A stretch of 36,991 nt of DNA, from positions 1 through 36,991 of the forward strand of contig JAFZWK010000031.1 in assembly GCA_017617335.1 (NCBI GenBank), in the 5' to 3' direction. Made by a program: the position numbers and the translations under genes. The stretch is from Bacteroidaceae bacterium. Lineage in GTDB: Bacteria; Bacteroidota; Bacteroidia; Bacteroidales; Bacteroidaceae. Every line of letters begins with the position of its first letter. Position 1 is the stretch's first letter. Shown in pieces: positions 24,904 through 33,949 of the stretch. The notes below the pieces were generated by a model. That model saw only the letters and a program-made list of their open reading frames with translations, searched no databases and was not told the DNA's origin.

Positions 24904-26895
24904 CTATTTCGCGAATGTAGGTAATGGAGGTGTGTCCAAGGAAATCTCGTTGTTCATGGGAGCATCCAGAGGGGCACCTGTCAGTTTATGATTCTGAGTC
25001 ATCATTCCGAAGACAGGACCATTCCAGATGCTTACGATAGTTCCCAGACATCCACGGTCTGGCATCTGCTGAGCCAGGATACGAAGCATACGTTCATATC
25101 CGGCGATACACTTTTCACATATCTGGTTCACCTTCTTCCGATCGGTGGGAGCCACGGGGTTGTTTTTCTCATGGGGCACTTCCTTGAGTGCTAACCCATC
25201 GTGGATACAATCCAGATAGAGCTTGGAGCACAATACGCGGTTACCCAGCAGACTCAGGTATTCTTTTGCTGCTTCTGTCGTTGCGTTGTTATACAGGCTG
25301 GTGAGCATCTCTCCCACCTTCAGGAAAGCATCCGACGAGTACTGTACCTCCTCTGCCTTATAGCCGGTATGCTGGCCTTCGTTCAGCCAAAAGTCTATGG
25401 CCGCAAAACCGATATTCCCATGATGGTCCACATCAAAAGCGTGCAGCTCCTGCATCGCATGCTGCATATCCAGGAAGGCCTTTTCATCTTCTATGCCTAA
25501 GCGCTGGGCGTATTCCTTATAGAAATCATCCTGATGACGATTCTTCATGAGCGTGGCTTCTGCAGCATATCGGAAGGAGGTGCGGTTTTCAGCGGTGCGC
25601 CAGTGATTGAACAGAAGGCTGTGGTGTTGAACATCGGGTGCGGTCTCGTCCATCTGCTTTAACAGGTCATCAATTCCTTCCACATGGTTCTGTTGGATGT
25701 ACATCTGTCCATCAAACTCTACCCATGAATACAATTCCGTCCATTTCAGGTCCTCAGCGTTAGTGATGAAGTAAGGGTATGAACCTGCCACACCGCGGCT
25801 TGCATACTGCGAGAGGACTGCGATGTGATGCTCGGGAAGTATCTGGCGGGCATGCTGGAAGAGGTCACCGATACGATGGCGGAGAACACAATAGATACCG
25901 AGTTTTAGTTCTTTCACACGCCCCTGGAATGCAGGATCGGCCTCCAGAGCCTTGATGGTAGCTGCTGCGGTGTCTATCTGTTGGGTGGCGTATGGCAAGT
26001 CATCATTCCAGTCTCCCATTTCTTCCGTGATGAATTCCAGATCGTCAATGGGATAGTTGTCTGTGAGGATGTAAGCCAGCTTCTTCGTCTGTTCTACGGT
26101 AAAGTGACGATTCTCGCAGCTGAACTGCACCTTCAATCCCAGCTCCTTGGCGGTTGTTATCACCTCGCGCATCCAGTTCATAGCAAACTCGCTGCGCTTG
26201 GCCTTGTCGTTCCATACAGCCTCAGCCCCTGGGATGCAGAAGATGGAGTCGTTCGTATCCTTACACAGGTCTTTGAGGAAGTCCCATTTATCGCAGCGGT
26301 GCATCATGCCGTAGAAGAAGCTTCCTGCATAGTTCATCTCGCCTGTCACATCCTCAGCGTACCACTGGTAGGGATAGCTGTGGATGGTAAGTTTGTTGAA
26401 ACGCATGCGCACCATGTTCTCCAGATACTCGCGTACTTGAGGAATAGGATAAGAGGAGATGTCCATGCTGAAGTTGACATGCTGACGAATGCCTCGCCAC
26501 CTGACGTGAGGCGTGACGATGCTGTCAGTTTCCTCCACCTTCTCCCAATCCACACTCGCGGGCAGGATGGGACCAGTAATGTCGAAGGTAATGCCCAGCA
26601 CCTCGCAGAAGGTGTAAAGGGCGTGAAGCGTTCCCACAGCATCCGACGAGGTAAGCGTGAGCACGTGGTTCTTGTCGAACTGATAGCCGAACTGCCCCAG
26701 TTCGTCCATAGAAGGATCATACTTGTATCGTACCCTCAATGCCTTTCCTTGCAGAGGGGTAATCTTTTGCAACTCGGAGGTCCATAGCATTGCCTCCTCT
26801 TCTGCATGAGCGAAAGAGGGATCTTCTTTGAGCGCGGAACCAGAACAGGCGCACAGGAATAGAAGTGCGAGGACAGGGAAAAGGTTCTTTTTCAT
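24904..26895 (-). CDS. Putative glycoside-hydrolase lipoprotein
   Basis: The 663-aa product has a lipoprotein signal (MKKNLFPVLALLFLCACSGS) with Cys17 as the probable lipid-bearing residue. Residues about 30-125 look like the small alpha/beta domain found before the barrel in alpha-glucuronidases and GH20 enzymes (LTLTSSDAVGTLHALYTFCE). From HVRWRGIRQHVNF (130-142) a TIM-barrel-like region follows, with VRMRFNKLTIHSYPYQWY, LKVQFSCENRHF and EFITEEMGDWNDDL. The C-terminal 220 residues are helical. No family number can be assigned with confidence. It is the first gene of a three-gene unit. The upstream TATCTTTA (26936-26929, minus) is a near-consensus -7 element. A surface-anchored enzyme on a host or plant glycan is the best inference. 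Confidence 0.6.
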   Translation of the reverse strand: MKKNLFPVLALLFLCACSGSALKEDPSFAHAEEEAMLWTSELQKITPLQGKALRVRYKYDPSMDELGQFGYQFDKNHVLTLTSSDAVGTLHALYTFCEVLGITFDITGPILPASVDWEKVEETDSIVTPHVRWRGIRQHVNFSMDISSYPIPQVREYLENMVRMRFNKLTIHSYPYQWYAEDVTGEMNYAGSFFYGMMHRCDKWDFLKDLCKDTNDSIFCIPGAEAVWNDKAKRSEFAMNWMREVITTAKELGLKVQFSCENRHFTVEQTKKLAYILTDNYPIDDLEFITEEMGDWNDDLPYATQQIDTAAATIKALEADPAFQGRVKELKLGIYCVLRHRIGDLFQHARQILPEHHIAVLSQYASRGVAGSYPYFITNAEDLKWTELYSWVEFDGQMYIQQNHVEGIDDLLKQMDETAPDVQHHSLLFNHWRTAENRTSFRYAAEATLMKNRHQDDFYKEYAQRLGIEDEKAFLDMQHAMQELHAFDVDHHGNIGFAAIDFWLNEGQHTGYKAEEVQYSSDAFLKVGEMLTSLYNNATTEAAKEYLSLLGNRVLCSKLYLDCIHDGLALKEVPHEKNNPVAPTDRKKVNQICEKCIAGYERMLRILAQQMPDRGCLGTIVSIWNGPVFGMMTQNHKLTGAPLDAPMNNEISLDTPPLPTFAK

Positions 26896-27234
26896 ATCAA
26901 TATTGATTTAATGTGTTGTCTATGATAATGTAAAGATATACCGATATATAATTCAACAGTATACCAGTCCATAAGACTCCTGCAAATATACAAAAATCCT
27001 TTTAGATGAATGGCTTGCTAAACCTATAATCTTCCAATATGATACCGAAATCGTTCAGACCTATCCGAGAAATGCCTCAGACAAGCCATTTCATTGCATC
27101 GACAGGCCTTCTCCAACACGTTGAAAACGTCGTCTCTTAGGAAAGAGCGGTTCTGCAAGCGGCTGATTATCAGATGGGGGATTGAGTGGCGAGGAGCGAG
27201 GCTCTTGTCTAAATCGGACTCCGCCTGCGACTGA

Positions 27235-27318
27235 GCACTTACGGAGCGCAAGAAGCAAGCCGATGTTCAAGGTAAAATCGCTGCCCTCGAAGAGACCATC
27301 AGCAAGCTGAAGAAATAG
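27235..27318 (+). pseudogene. 3' remnant of a coiled-coil protein gene
   Basis: In one plus-strand frame the stretch reads ALTERKKQADVQGKIAALEE and then TISKLKK before a TAG at 27316, a plausible heptad-type coiled coil. It is interrupted upstream by an in-frame TGA at 27232-27234 and has no start codon, so only the tail remains. The source protein was not recognised. The strong hairpin just downstream could be the former gene's terminator. Confidence 0.35.
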
Positions 27319-27334
27319 GTTGGACATACAAGTA

Positions 27335-27377
27335 AGGGGTGTGTCAAAATGGGCACATCCTCTTTTGACACACCCCT
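27335..27377. terminator. Strong bidirectional terminator hairpin
   Basis: AGGGGTGTGTCAAAA (27335-27349) and TTTTGACACACCCCT (27363-27377) are perfect 15-base inverted arms around a 13-nt loop. A T-rich stretch follows on the plus strand. It lies 53 bases past the stop of the minus-strand cohesin-type gene and 16 bases past the plus-strand remnant, so it can serve either side. Confidence 0.75.
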
Positions 27378-27430
27378 ATTTATTTGTGCCAAATGCTATA
27401 TTGTTGCCTAAAATTAAACATCTTATTATC

Positions 27431-29581
27431 TTACATAGGTTCCTTAGAATCCTCACTTTCAGTTGTTTCTGTCTTTTTCTTGTTCATCTTACTTCCTTGT
27501 TCGCCAGAAAAACTGCCATAGAGGATTTTGTTGGCAATCATGTTGAAGTCGATTGCATCTACCTCGTTGTCACCGTTGATGTCGGCAGCCGCTCTGTTGA
27601 AATTGTCTTGGTGGTAGCCAAGAATTTTGTTGGCAATCATGTTGAAGTCAACGGCATCCACTTCTCCATCACTGTTTACATCACCCAGCAGGAAGTCAGC
27701 TATGTTGAACGTGCTTGTCAGATCTGTACCAGCATACTTGTTCACCATATCAGCCGTGCCAAGCTTGATATTCGTTATGTGTAGATTGTATTGTCCTACT
27801 GGAACGTTGGCCTTGTTCTGCAATTTGAAGGTAAAAATCTTGCCCTCACCTGCTGCTATCTCAGTATCGGAAAGCGAGTAGAAGAAGTAGCGTACAGTGT
27901 TGGCACTAATGCTGCGTTGTGATACACTTAATCCTGCGGCACGGGCAGTTGTCACAAGTTCGTTCGTGGGTTCATAGAAGTCTGATGGGTATTCCACATC
28001 GAACTGAATGCCATTGATGGCATCGTAGTTGCTCATCGCCACATCAATGCTCAAGTCTTGTGTGGATAGTACATCTTTAGCTGTAAATGACAGGTAGTTC
28101 GGCGCGAAACGGTTGCCTGTCACATTGACATTCCATAGCCGTTGCTCCGGGTCGTTTGAGTAGATTTGCATTGTTGTAGCATAGTCACCTTCTTCCGTGC
28201 TTGGATAGACCACCGTAAATGTCTGGCTGCTACTGGATGCTATCGTTAGCGGCAATGATTCTTGGATACAGAAGCCCTCCTTCTCAAAGACAATTCGGTT
28301 AATGGTCAGTGGGGCATTCCCATCGTTACTGACAGTTAATGCCTTTACCGCATCTTCAGTTACGGGTGTGGCCCCCATGCTTAATGTGCTGCTGGCACTT
28401 ATTCTCGGACTTCTAATCGTTATTGTTGCCCCATAGTCTGCTGAGCATACATTCATCACCTGATTGTCGATGGTTGCCGTGAGCAGGCACTTTGATGCCT
28501 TCAGTGTCGTGCTGTTACGTCCTTTCAGCTTTAGTTGCATGGTGGCCAATTCGCCATCTTCACCGGAGAATGGTGTGTCTGGAGATGAATAGCAGATGAT
28601 GCGCAGCACGCCATTCGATACGGAGGAAACGATGGTATGACCCTGCTTGCGGTCAGACAGCTGGAAACTGTTCGCTACGAATTCCAGTTCCGATGGCAGA
28701 GTAAACTCCAGCTGGAAACCGCTGACGGCATCCATGTTGTTCATCGTCATTGCCACTGTTACCACCTCGTCGGCGATGCCTGACGCAGGTTGCACATGCA
28801 GCTCGTTCACAGCAAAGGGCTGAGCCTTCAGAGTGATATTGTTTAGCTTCGATATGCTGTTGCAAACTACTTTTACCGTCTCGTTAATTTTGCCACGCTC
28901 CTGCGGAGCATAGGTGATATTGATACTGGCACTGCCGCCTGCATTAATGGTAATTGGGAACTGGGTTGTCGACGAGAAATCAGTGGGATAATTGTTGAAC
29001 TGAAGGCCTGTCACCTCCAAGGGCTCGTTGCCAACATTTGTCACAGTAAAGGTTCGTGTATAAGTACTGCGGATAGGCACACTACCAAAATCAATAGTCA
29101 TTGAGCTGTATTGTGCCTTGGCACAGCGAATACTCACACTGCCGTTTTGAGCACTTCCTGCAACGATTTCGCCACTTGTGTCCGTCAAGATGAGTTTTGA
29201 AGACGTGAGGGCAATTGTTGCAGGTTGGTTGCCCAATTTCAAGCGGAACGACAGGACCTCACCCTCGTTGCCTGTGAGAGCCGTGAAGTTGATGTCATAG
29301 AGCATGATGTTGAGCGTTCCGTCTTTAACTCCTGCTGTCACATTGTGGCCACTGCTGCGGCTGCTCAGTATCACCGAGCCATTCACAAATGTCAGTTCGT
29401 CGTTCAGCGGTATTGACACTTGTAGTGCGGCCACGTCGTCTGTGTTCGTCATAGAAACGCTCACGGTCACCTCCTCACCAGGAGCCCCACTCGCCGTCCC
29501 TATGGTCACCACATTGCCAGCCCTTGCTCCCATGCCGAAGTACAGGAGCAGAGCCAGTATAATATAACTCGAACGTTTCAT
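27431..29581 (-). CDS. Exported protein with three cohesin-like modules and a C-terminal dockerin-like module
   Basis: The start at 29581 is preferred since MKRSSYIILALLLYFGMGAR is a clean signal peptide (nine codons shorter than the longest frame). The 716-aa product alternates beta modules. Cohesin-like domains lie at about 22-150 (VSMTNTDDVAALQVSIPL), 255-385 (MTMNNMDAVSGFQLEFTL) and 485-625 (VAMSNYDAINGIQFDVEY); between them are two ASH-type Ig-like domains (TRTFTVTNVGNEPLEVTGL). Two calcium-binding dockerin repeats follow from Asp634: DVNSDGEVDAVDFNMIANKI and DINGDNEVDAIDFNMIANKI. A charged tail rich in K, T, E and S ends the protein, with no sorting tail. It is downstream of the subtilisin gene with a 45-base gap. 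It could act as a scaffold, holding dockerin-bearing proteins such as the protease beside it. Confidence 0.75.
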   Translation of the reverse strand: MKRSSYIILALLLYFGMGARAGNVVTIGTASGAPGEEVTVSVSMTNTDDVAALQVSIPLNDELTFVNGSVILSSRSSGHNVTAGVKDGTLNIMLYDINFTALTGNEGEVLSFRLKLGNQPATIALTSSKLILTDTSGEIVAGSAQNGSVSIRCAKAQYSSMTIDFGSVPIRSTYTRTFTVTNVGNEPLEVTGLQFNNYPTDFSSTTQFPITINAGGSASINITYAPQERGKINETVKVVCNSISKLNNITLKAQPFAVNELHVQPASGIADEVVTVAMTMNNMDAVSGFQLEFTLPSELEFVANSFQLSDRKQGHTIVSSVSNGVLRIICYSSPDTPFSGEDGELATMQLKLKGRNSTTLKASKCLLTATIDNQVMNVCSADYGATITIRSPRISASSTLSMGATPVTEDAVKALTVSNDGNAPLTINRIVFEKEGFCIQESLPLTIASSSSQTFTVVYPSTEEGDYATTMQIYSNDPEQRLWNVNVTGNRFAPNYLSFTAKDVLSTQDLSIDVAMSNYDAINGIQFDVEYPSDFYEPTNELVTTARAAGLSVSQRSISANTVRYFFYSLSDTEIAAGEGKIFTFKLQNKANVPVGQYNLHITNIKLGTADMVNKYAGTDLTSTFNIADFLLGDVNSDGEVDAVDFNMIANKILGYHQDNFNRAAADINGDNEVDAIDFNMIANKILYGSFSGEQGSKMNKKKTETTESEDSKEPM

Positions 29582-29626
29582 TGGCAACAGATAATTATCA
29601 ACTGTCAATTTTCAACTTTAAATTCA

Positions 29627-32600
29627 TTAACGGACTACTTTCTTGCCGTTGATGATATACACACCCTTGGGCAGTTGACCTTGCAGGCCACTGTCGCCTG
29701 TGATCTTGCGTCCCTGCATGTCATAGATGCCTGGCACAGTCATCACGTCTGATGCCATGCGGTTCACACGGGTTGCTTCATCACCGATGGGATCCACGTT
29801 ATGTCCATTGGCATCCGACAGGCGGATGCCACCGATTTTTGCATTGCCGATATGCAGCAGGGCGTGCTTGCCTGGTTCCAACGTCTTTCCGTTCATGTTG
29901 TAGGCCAAGAACAGATAGTCGTTGTCAGACAGCCATGCTGAGGTCTGTTCGAAGCCATTCAAGCCTTCTGCAACTCTTACTTCATCCTTCTGACTTCTTC
30001 CGTCCAGCGCCAGCTGCACCTGTACTCCAGCCAAAGCAACGGGACTCTCCACGTATAATGTCCCATTCTCGATTGTGTAGGTTGCAGTAGCCATTGCCGC
30101 ACTTGTGGCTGTTGCATCGGAAGGGAATATTTTTTTGATGATACCAATGACATCTAGGATGTCGATACTGAGGTCTGCGTTCATGTCAGCTGCTTCGAAG
30201 ATGAAGGGCTTCGGCTGCTGACCGGCAGCATAGTTCACGGTGGTGATCACGTCTGCAACATCCACGTCGCCACTACCATTGGCATCACCCAGTTCTGACG
30301 TCTGCGGTGTAACAGCTACCACGTTTGACATATCGTACTCCTGCAGGTCTGTGCTCAATACCTTATACATATAATAATAGGTGGTGCCAGGCACTACATC
30401 ATAGTCAGTATATGCTGTAGTTTCAATATCAACAATCTCCCTGTTGATGCAGATGGTATCAGCTTTGCCGGCATCATCTACAGTATATCGGTAAATGTTG
30501 AATCCCATTGCATCCTCAAAGTCATTGTTCGAGTTATTCCATGTCAGCTCTACGCGGCCAAGTCCAGCCTCGGCGGAAAAGCCTGTGGCCATTGAGCCAG
30601 CAGCCTGAATGTTGATGTTGAAGCGTGTTTTCTCGTATGGACACTCAAAGAATTCATTGTCTTCTGCCCCCTGAACATAAATGCGATTCACGCCATCGCT
30701 CATTGTTTTTCCGTTGATGGTCTTATAAGCAGTATAAATAGTTCCTTCTTCATTCCAGCTTCCATCCTCAGCTACGGAATGTTGTGTATATGGCTCTCTG
30801 ACACCAAATGAAATCTGGGGAGCCACCTCCTTATTCATCGGGCGATTGAAGTACACTTCAAACTTATGCCGTCCTACTCCAAGCGGAGCCAAGTCTTCAT
30901 ACTCATCCTGTGCATCCTTACCATTTACCACTACTTTCCATACGATGCCATGAGCTTCGGCGTAGGGACGAGATGGTAAATTGCTAAGATCAATTACTCC
31001 AAATCCACTAGATCCATTTCCCATTTCATATATGTGTGGTCGAATGAGGTCCTCTCGATTTGATCCTAAATAGGAAGGTGTTTCAGATTTTTCAATAAAT
31101 TCAGCTTTACATTGAAGAGAATATGTCCCATTTGTTGCTGAGCAATTATGATTGTTAAAATAATTGTTGCAGTTAAGAGCATTATAGGAGGGAAGAGAAA
31201 GGATATTATAACTTAATACATTATTTATAATGTTGGAGTGTTTACAAGTTTCTCTTAATCCACCGACACTAGATATAAAGCTATCATTAGAAATTAGACC
31301 AGTCCATGTATTTCTTATTCCATCCATGTAACCAGAAACAGTTTTCGCCATAATTATACAATCTTCCATATAAGGCAATGATGTGCCATCATATCCAACT
31401 CTGCAATTTTCAATCTTGCAATATGAAATAGTGTCACCGTTAGTATTGATAATCCTCCAGGGCTTATTTTCATCATGAGCAACAAATTCTATTGGTTTTT
31501 GTGGTGTTCCTCTTGCAACTAATTTTCCAAAACAACCAATTTTTTTATCATACGCAAATTCTATACGGGTTCCTGGCTCAATTGTCAGTTTCGCACCCTC
31601 CATGATACCAAGATTGTCATTGATAAGATAAACGTGATCTGCAGTGAGGGTTCGGTCTTCTGTGATGAGACCGCTAATCTTCACCATATTGTTGACCATC
31701 ACATAGACATCTTGAATAAAGCTTTCTGCGCTTTCATGGTAGCTGACCTCAAGGATAAACTTGATACGAGTGGCATCTCCAATGTTATTTGCAAATGTTA
31801 CCCTAATAGGAGTTGCTGCTTCGGCTCTACCATATGCGGAAAGGCTCTGTCCAAAAGGTACTGAAGGATTATCTATCTCCACGAAACTTGTATATACTGG
31901 ATCAACTGTTAAGTTTAATTGGATGTCTGTCGCATCTGCCCATGTATTACGTAAGACAGGAGTAAATAGAATCGTCTCACCTACATCTACTTGACCGTCT
32001 ATATAGTTGTTACCCTTGACGTTATCATCAACGCTCAATGACACCAAGTCAATCTTTGGCATTCGGGGTGTGTCATCACTATAAATTTTGGCGAAGTCTG
32101 CTTTCAGGTGAATCAAATCTCCATAGAGCACATCCTTCGACGGATAATCCTTTACCATTTGCAGGGCAGAGACAGCACCAGCGAAGAGTGGTGTTGACAT
32201 GGAAGTTCCACTCAGTTGATTATATTGGCCATTAGGTAGTGTACTATAAATGCCAACACCCGGCACTTGAACCTCGTAATTGCGTCCGTCAATACCATCT
32301 TCACTGTAGATTGGCCCATCGGGATCGTAGTTACTAAAGCTGGCTCTTTGTAATTTGGAATTACTTGCTTCTACTCCTAATACAAGATAATATGCAGCGG
32401 GATAAAGTGTTCCATAAGTTGGTCCTATATTATAATAAATATCGACTCCATTGTTTCCAGCGCTTGCCACAAGAATTGCTGTCTGATATGCTCTATCAAG
32501 AGCTTCCTTCATCGTGTTGCTCAAAGAGGGTGAACCGAAACTCATACTAAGCACATCTGCACCATTTTCAGCAGCATAAACTATACCCCGGGCTATGGTA

Positions 32601-33580
32601 GCATGGTCTCCGATTCCTTTGTCAGACATTATCTTGATAGGCATAATCAATGCCAAAGGATTGGCGCCAATAACACCGATGTTATTGTCTGCTGCTGCTG
32701 CAATACCAGCACAGTGTGTGCCGTGACCATTGCGGTCGCTCAAGTCATAATAGTCTTCAACGAAATTCCAGCCGTATTTGTCATCCACTATTCCATTATT
32801 GTCGTCATCAAAGGTAGTTTCTCCTTCAACTTCAGCTGTATTAGTCCAGATATTATCTGCCAAGTCGGGATGATTGATATCTACACCCGTATCAAGGATA
32901 GCAATAACAGGACGTTTTTTGTTGATGATGGGTTTATCCCACAAGGTATGAATATTCTGTTGGGTAATCCCATATTGCTGGGAATACAGAGGATTCTGGC
33001 TTGGGTTAAGACAGATGACGCTATCTGTCGTCTCTGTCAATACGGGTGCTTTTGCCCTTGCGCTTTGTGGAGACTGTTCCTCATAGAGTCCTTCTGGCAC
33101 ATCGGCAGTAATGTAAGCCAAGTAGTTTGGCTCGGCGTATTCCACATCAGACATGTTTCCAAGACGTTTTATCAGTTGCATGGTGGAATCTGAATTCTCG
33201 GATGTCATTTTCAGCAAGAAGATTTTATCAAGATTCTGCTCTTTTACAATTGTTCCATTAGGAGCACGCTTTGCTCTCAACTTGGCAGCAGGCTTTGCTT
33301 CCTCGGCGGGGAAAAGCTTCTCCATATCATCAACATTAAATTCCTGTAGCAATTTATCGATAGCGTTGATGCTGGCAGTGCGAAATTTCCCTTGAGCATT
33401 GCGACGTACTTTAACGCCACTCTGGTCTTTAAATTTTACCAGTACCTGCCCAGGCACAAAGTCCTGAGCAAAACGCTGATTTACTTTATTCACTCCATCC
33501 TCATTGTCATTGCTGACTTGTGCGAGCATTGGCAAAAGCAAACATAATAAACATGTCGCTAAGGTTAATAGCCGTTTCAT
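29627..33580 (-). CDS. Secreted subtilisin-family protease with dockerin-like module and sorting tail
   Basis: The 1317-aa product has a signal peptide (MKRLLTLATCLLCLLLPMLA) and a propeptide-like region with VPGQVLVKFKDQSGV (40-150). The S8 catalytic domain has all three residues in context: Asp230 in AILDTGVDINHPDL, His286 in NGHGTHCAG, and Ser460 in SGTSMSTPLFAGA. A beta-rich middle follows, including a likely beta-helix (about 640-860, GIMEGAKLTIEPGTRI), then an Fn3 domain (about 1000-1094) and a dockerin-like pair from Asp1099 (DANGSGDVDVADVITTVNYA; DMNADLSIDILDVIGIIKKI). The C-terminus has IYDMQGRKI and PKGVYIINGKKVVR, a type IX-secretion-like tail. The region from about 31.0 to 32.9 kb is visibly more AT-rich than the two ends. 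It is the first gene of a pair with the cohesin-type protein. Confidence 0.88.
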   Translation of the reverse strand: MKRLLTLATCLLCLLLPMLAQVSNDNEDGVNKVNQRFAQDFVPGQVLVKFKDQSGVKVRRNAQGKFRTASINAIDKLLQEFNVDDMEKLFPAEEAKPAAKLRAKRAPNGTIVKEQNLDKIFLLKMTSENSDSTMQLIKRLGNMSDVEYAEPNYLAYITADVPEGLYEEQSPQSARAKAPVLTETTDSVICLNPSQNPLYSQQYGITQQNIHTLWDKPIINKKRPVIAILDTGVDINHPDLADNIWTNTAEVEGETTFDDDNNGIVDDKYGWNFVEDYYDLSDRNGHGTHCAGIAAAADNNIGVIGANPLALIMPIKIMSDKGIGDHATIARGIVYAAENGADVLSMSFGSPSLSNTMKEALDRAYQTAILVASAGNNGVDIYYNIGPTYGTLYPAAYYLVLGVEASNSKLQRASFSNYDPDGPIYSEDGIDGRNYEVQVPGVGIYSTLPNGQYNQLSGTSMSTPLFAGAVSALQMVKDYPSKDVLYGDLIHLKADFAKIYSDDTPRMPKIDLVSLSVDDNVKGNNYIDGQVDVGETILFTPVLRNTWADATDIQLNLTVDPVYTSFVEIDNPSVPFGQSLSAYGRAEAATPIRVTFANNIGDATRIKFILEVSYHESAESFIQDVYVMVNNMVKISGLITEDRTLTADHVYLINDNLGIMEGAKLTIEPGTRIEFAYDKKIGCFGKLVARGTPQKPIEFVAHDENKPWRIINTNGDTISYCKIENCRVGYDGTSLPYMEDCIIMAKTVSGYMDGIRNTWTGLISNDSFISSVGGLRETCKHSNIINNVLSYNILSLPSYNALNCNNYFNNHNCSATNGTYSLQCKAEFIEKSETPSYLGSNREDLIRPHIYEMGNGSSGFGVIDLSNLPSRPYAEAHGIVWKVVVNGKDAQDEYEDLAPLGVGRHKFEVYFNRPMNKEVAPQISFGVREPYTQHSVAEDGSWNEEGTIYTAYKTINGKTMSDGVNRIYVQGAEDNEFFECPYEKTRFNINIQAAGSMATGFSAEAGLGRVELTWNNSNNDFEDAMGFNIYRYTVDDAGKADTICINREIVDIETTAYTDYDVVPGTTYYYMYKVLSTDLQEYDMSNVVAVTPQTSELGDANGSGDVDVADVITTVNYAAGQQPKPFIFEAADMNADLSIDILDVIGIIKKIFPSDATATSAAMATATYTIENGTLYVESPVALAGVQVQLALDGRSQKDEVRVAEGLNGFEQTSAWLSDNDYLFLAYNMNGKTLEPGKHALLHIGNAKIGGIRLSDANGHNVDPIGDEATRVNRMASDVMTVPGIYDMQGRKITGDSGLQGQLPKGVYIINGKKVVR

Positions 33581-33674
33581 AATAATTTATGGTATAAGTT
33601 TGATAATTCATTATGAAGCCAACGAACACCCTAAAGCTGGCAATTAGCAAATTGATATGTAAAGCTTATGATAC

Positions 33675-33944
33675 AAAAAAGGCGTAGGTGTCTGTTTCTC
33701 TGCCTATCCTCGGGACATGGGCCTTCGCATTGCCTCAACCATAAGGATAAGCAACGCAGTTTGCCCACGCCAGTACGAACTATATAAAATACGGTATATA
33801 GATACGCACCACGCAGACGTCTCGTTGCTATGCCCCGTTATGGTTTTTGAAGTTGCGAAGTTCATGTCCCAACGTGACAAACGTTCGAAAACGTCTTTCT
33901 CATATATAAGACAGCCCGCCGCCCATTGCTGAACTAACTGACTG
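33675..33944 (-). ncRNA. Rod-shaped structured RNA, probably 6S RNA (Bacteroidales-1-like)
   Basis: On the minus strand a consensus promoter is followed by about 270 bases that fold into one long imperfect hairpin. Nested complementary pairs from outside in are GGCG..GG with CC..CGCC, GGGACATG with CATGTCCC, CTTCGCA with TGCGAAG, AACCATAA with TTATGGTT, GCAACG with CGTTGC, and CTATATA with TATATAG at the tip. The 3' end is CCTACGCC followed by six T residues (33680-33675). A long rod with internal bulges and an intrinsic end is what 6S RNA looks like; in Bacteroidales this is the former Bacteroidales-1 motif. 6S RNA binds sigma-70-type RNA polymerase. The RNA itself is well supported; the 6S identity is an inference. 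An 82-codon frame across it is rejected as coding. Confidence 0.65.
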
Positions 33945-33949
33945 CGATG

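Larger units (their letters stand above)
26896..27430. other. Intergenic region of 535 bases without an intact gene
   Basis: It contains the leader and likely promoter of the lipoprotein gene (26896-26960), a stretch with no convincing reading frame (about 27000-27230), a coiled-coil gene remnant on the plus strand (27235-27318), and a strong palindromic terminator (27335-27377). Confidence 0.6.

Noticed and set aside
26911-26925. Single TAATGTGTTGTCTAT resembling the 22-bp repeat core upstream of the lipoprotein gene
   Set aside because: Only about 11 of 15 positions match and there is no second unit at 22 bp. A lone CAACACGTTG at 27114-27123 was set aside for the same reason.
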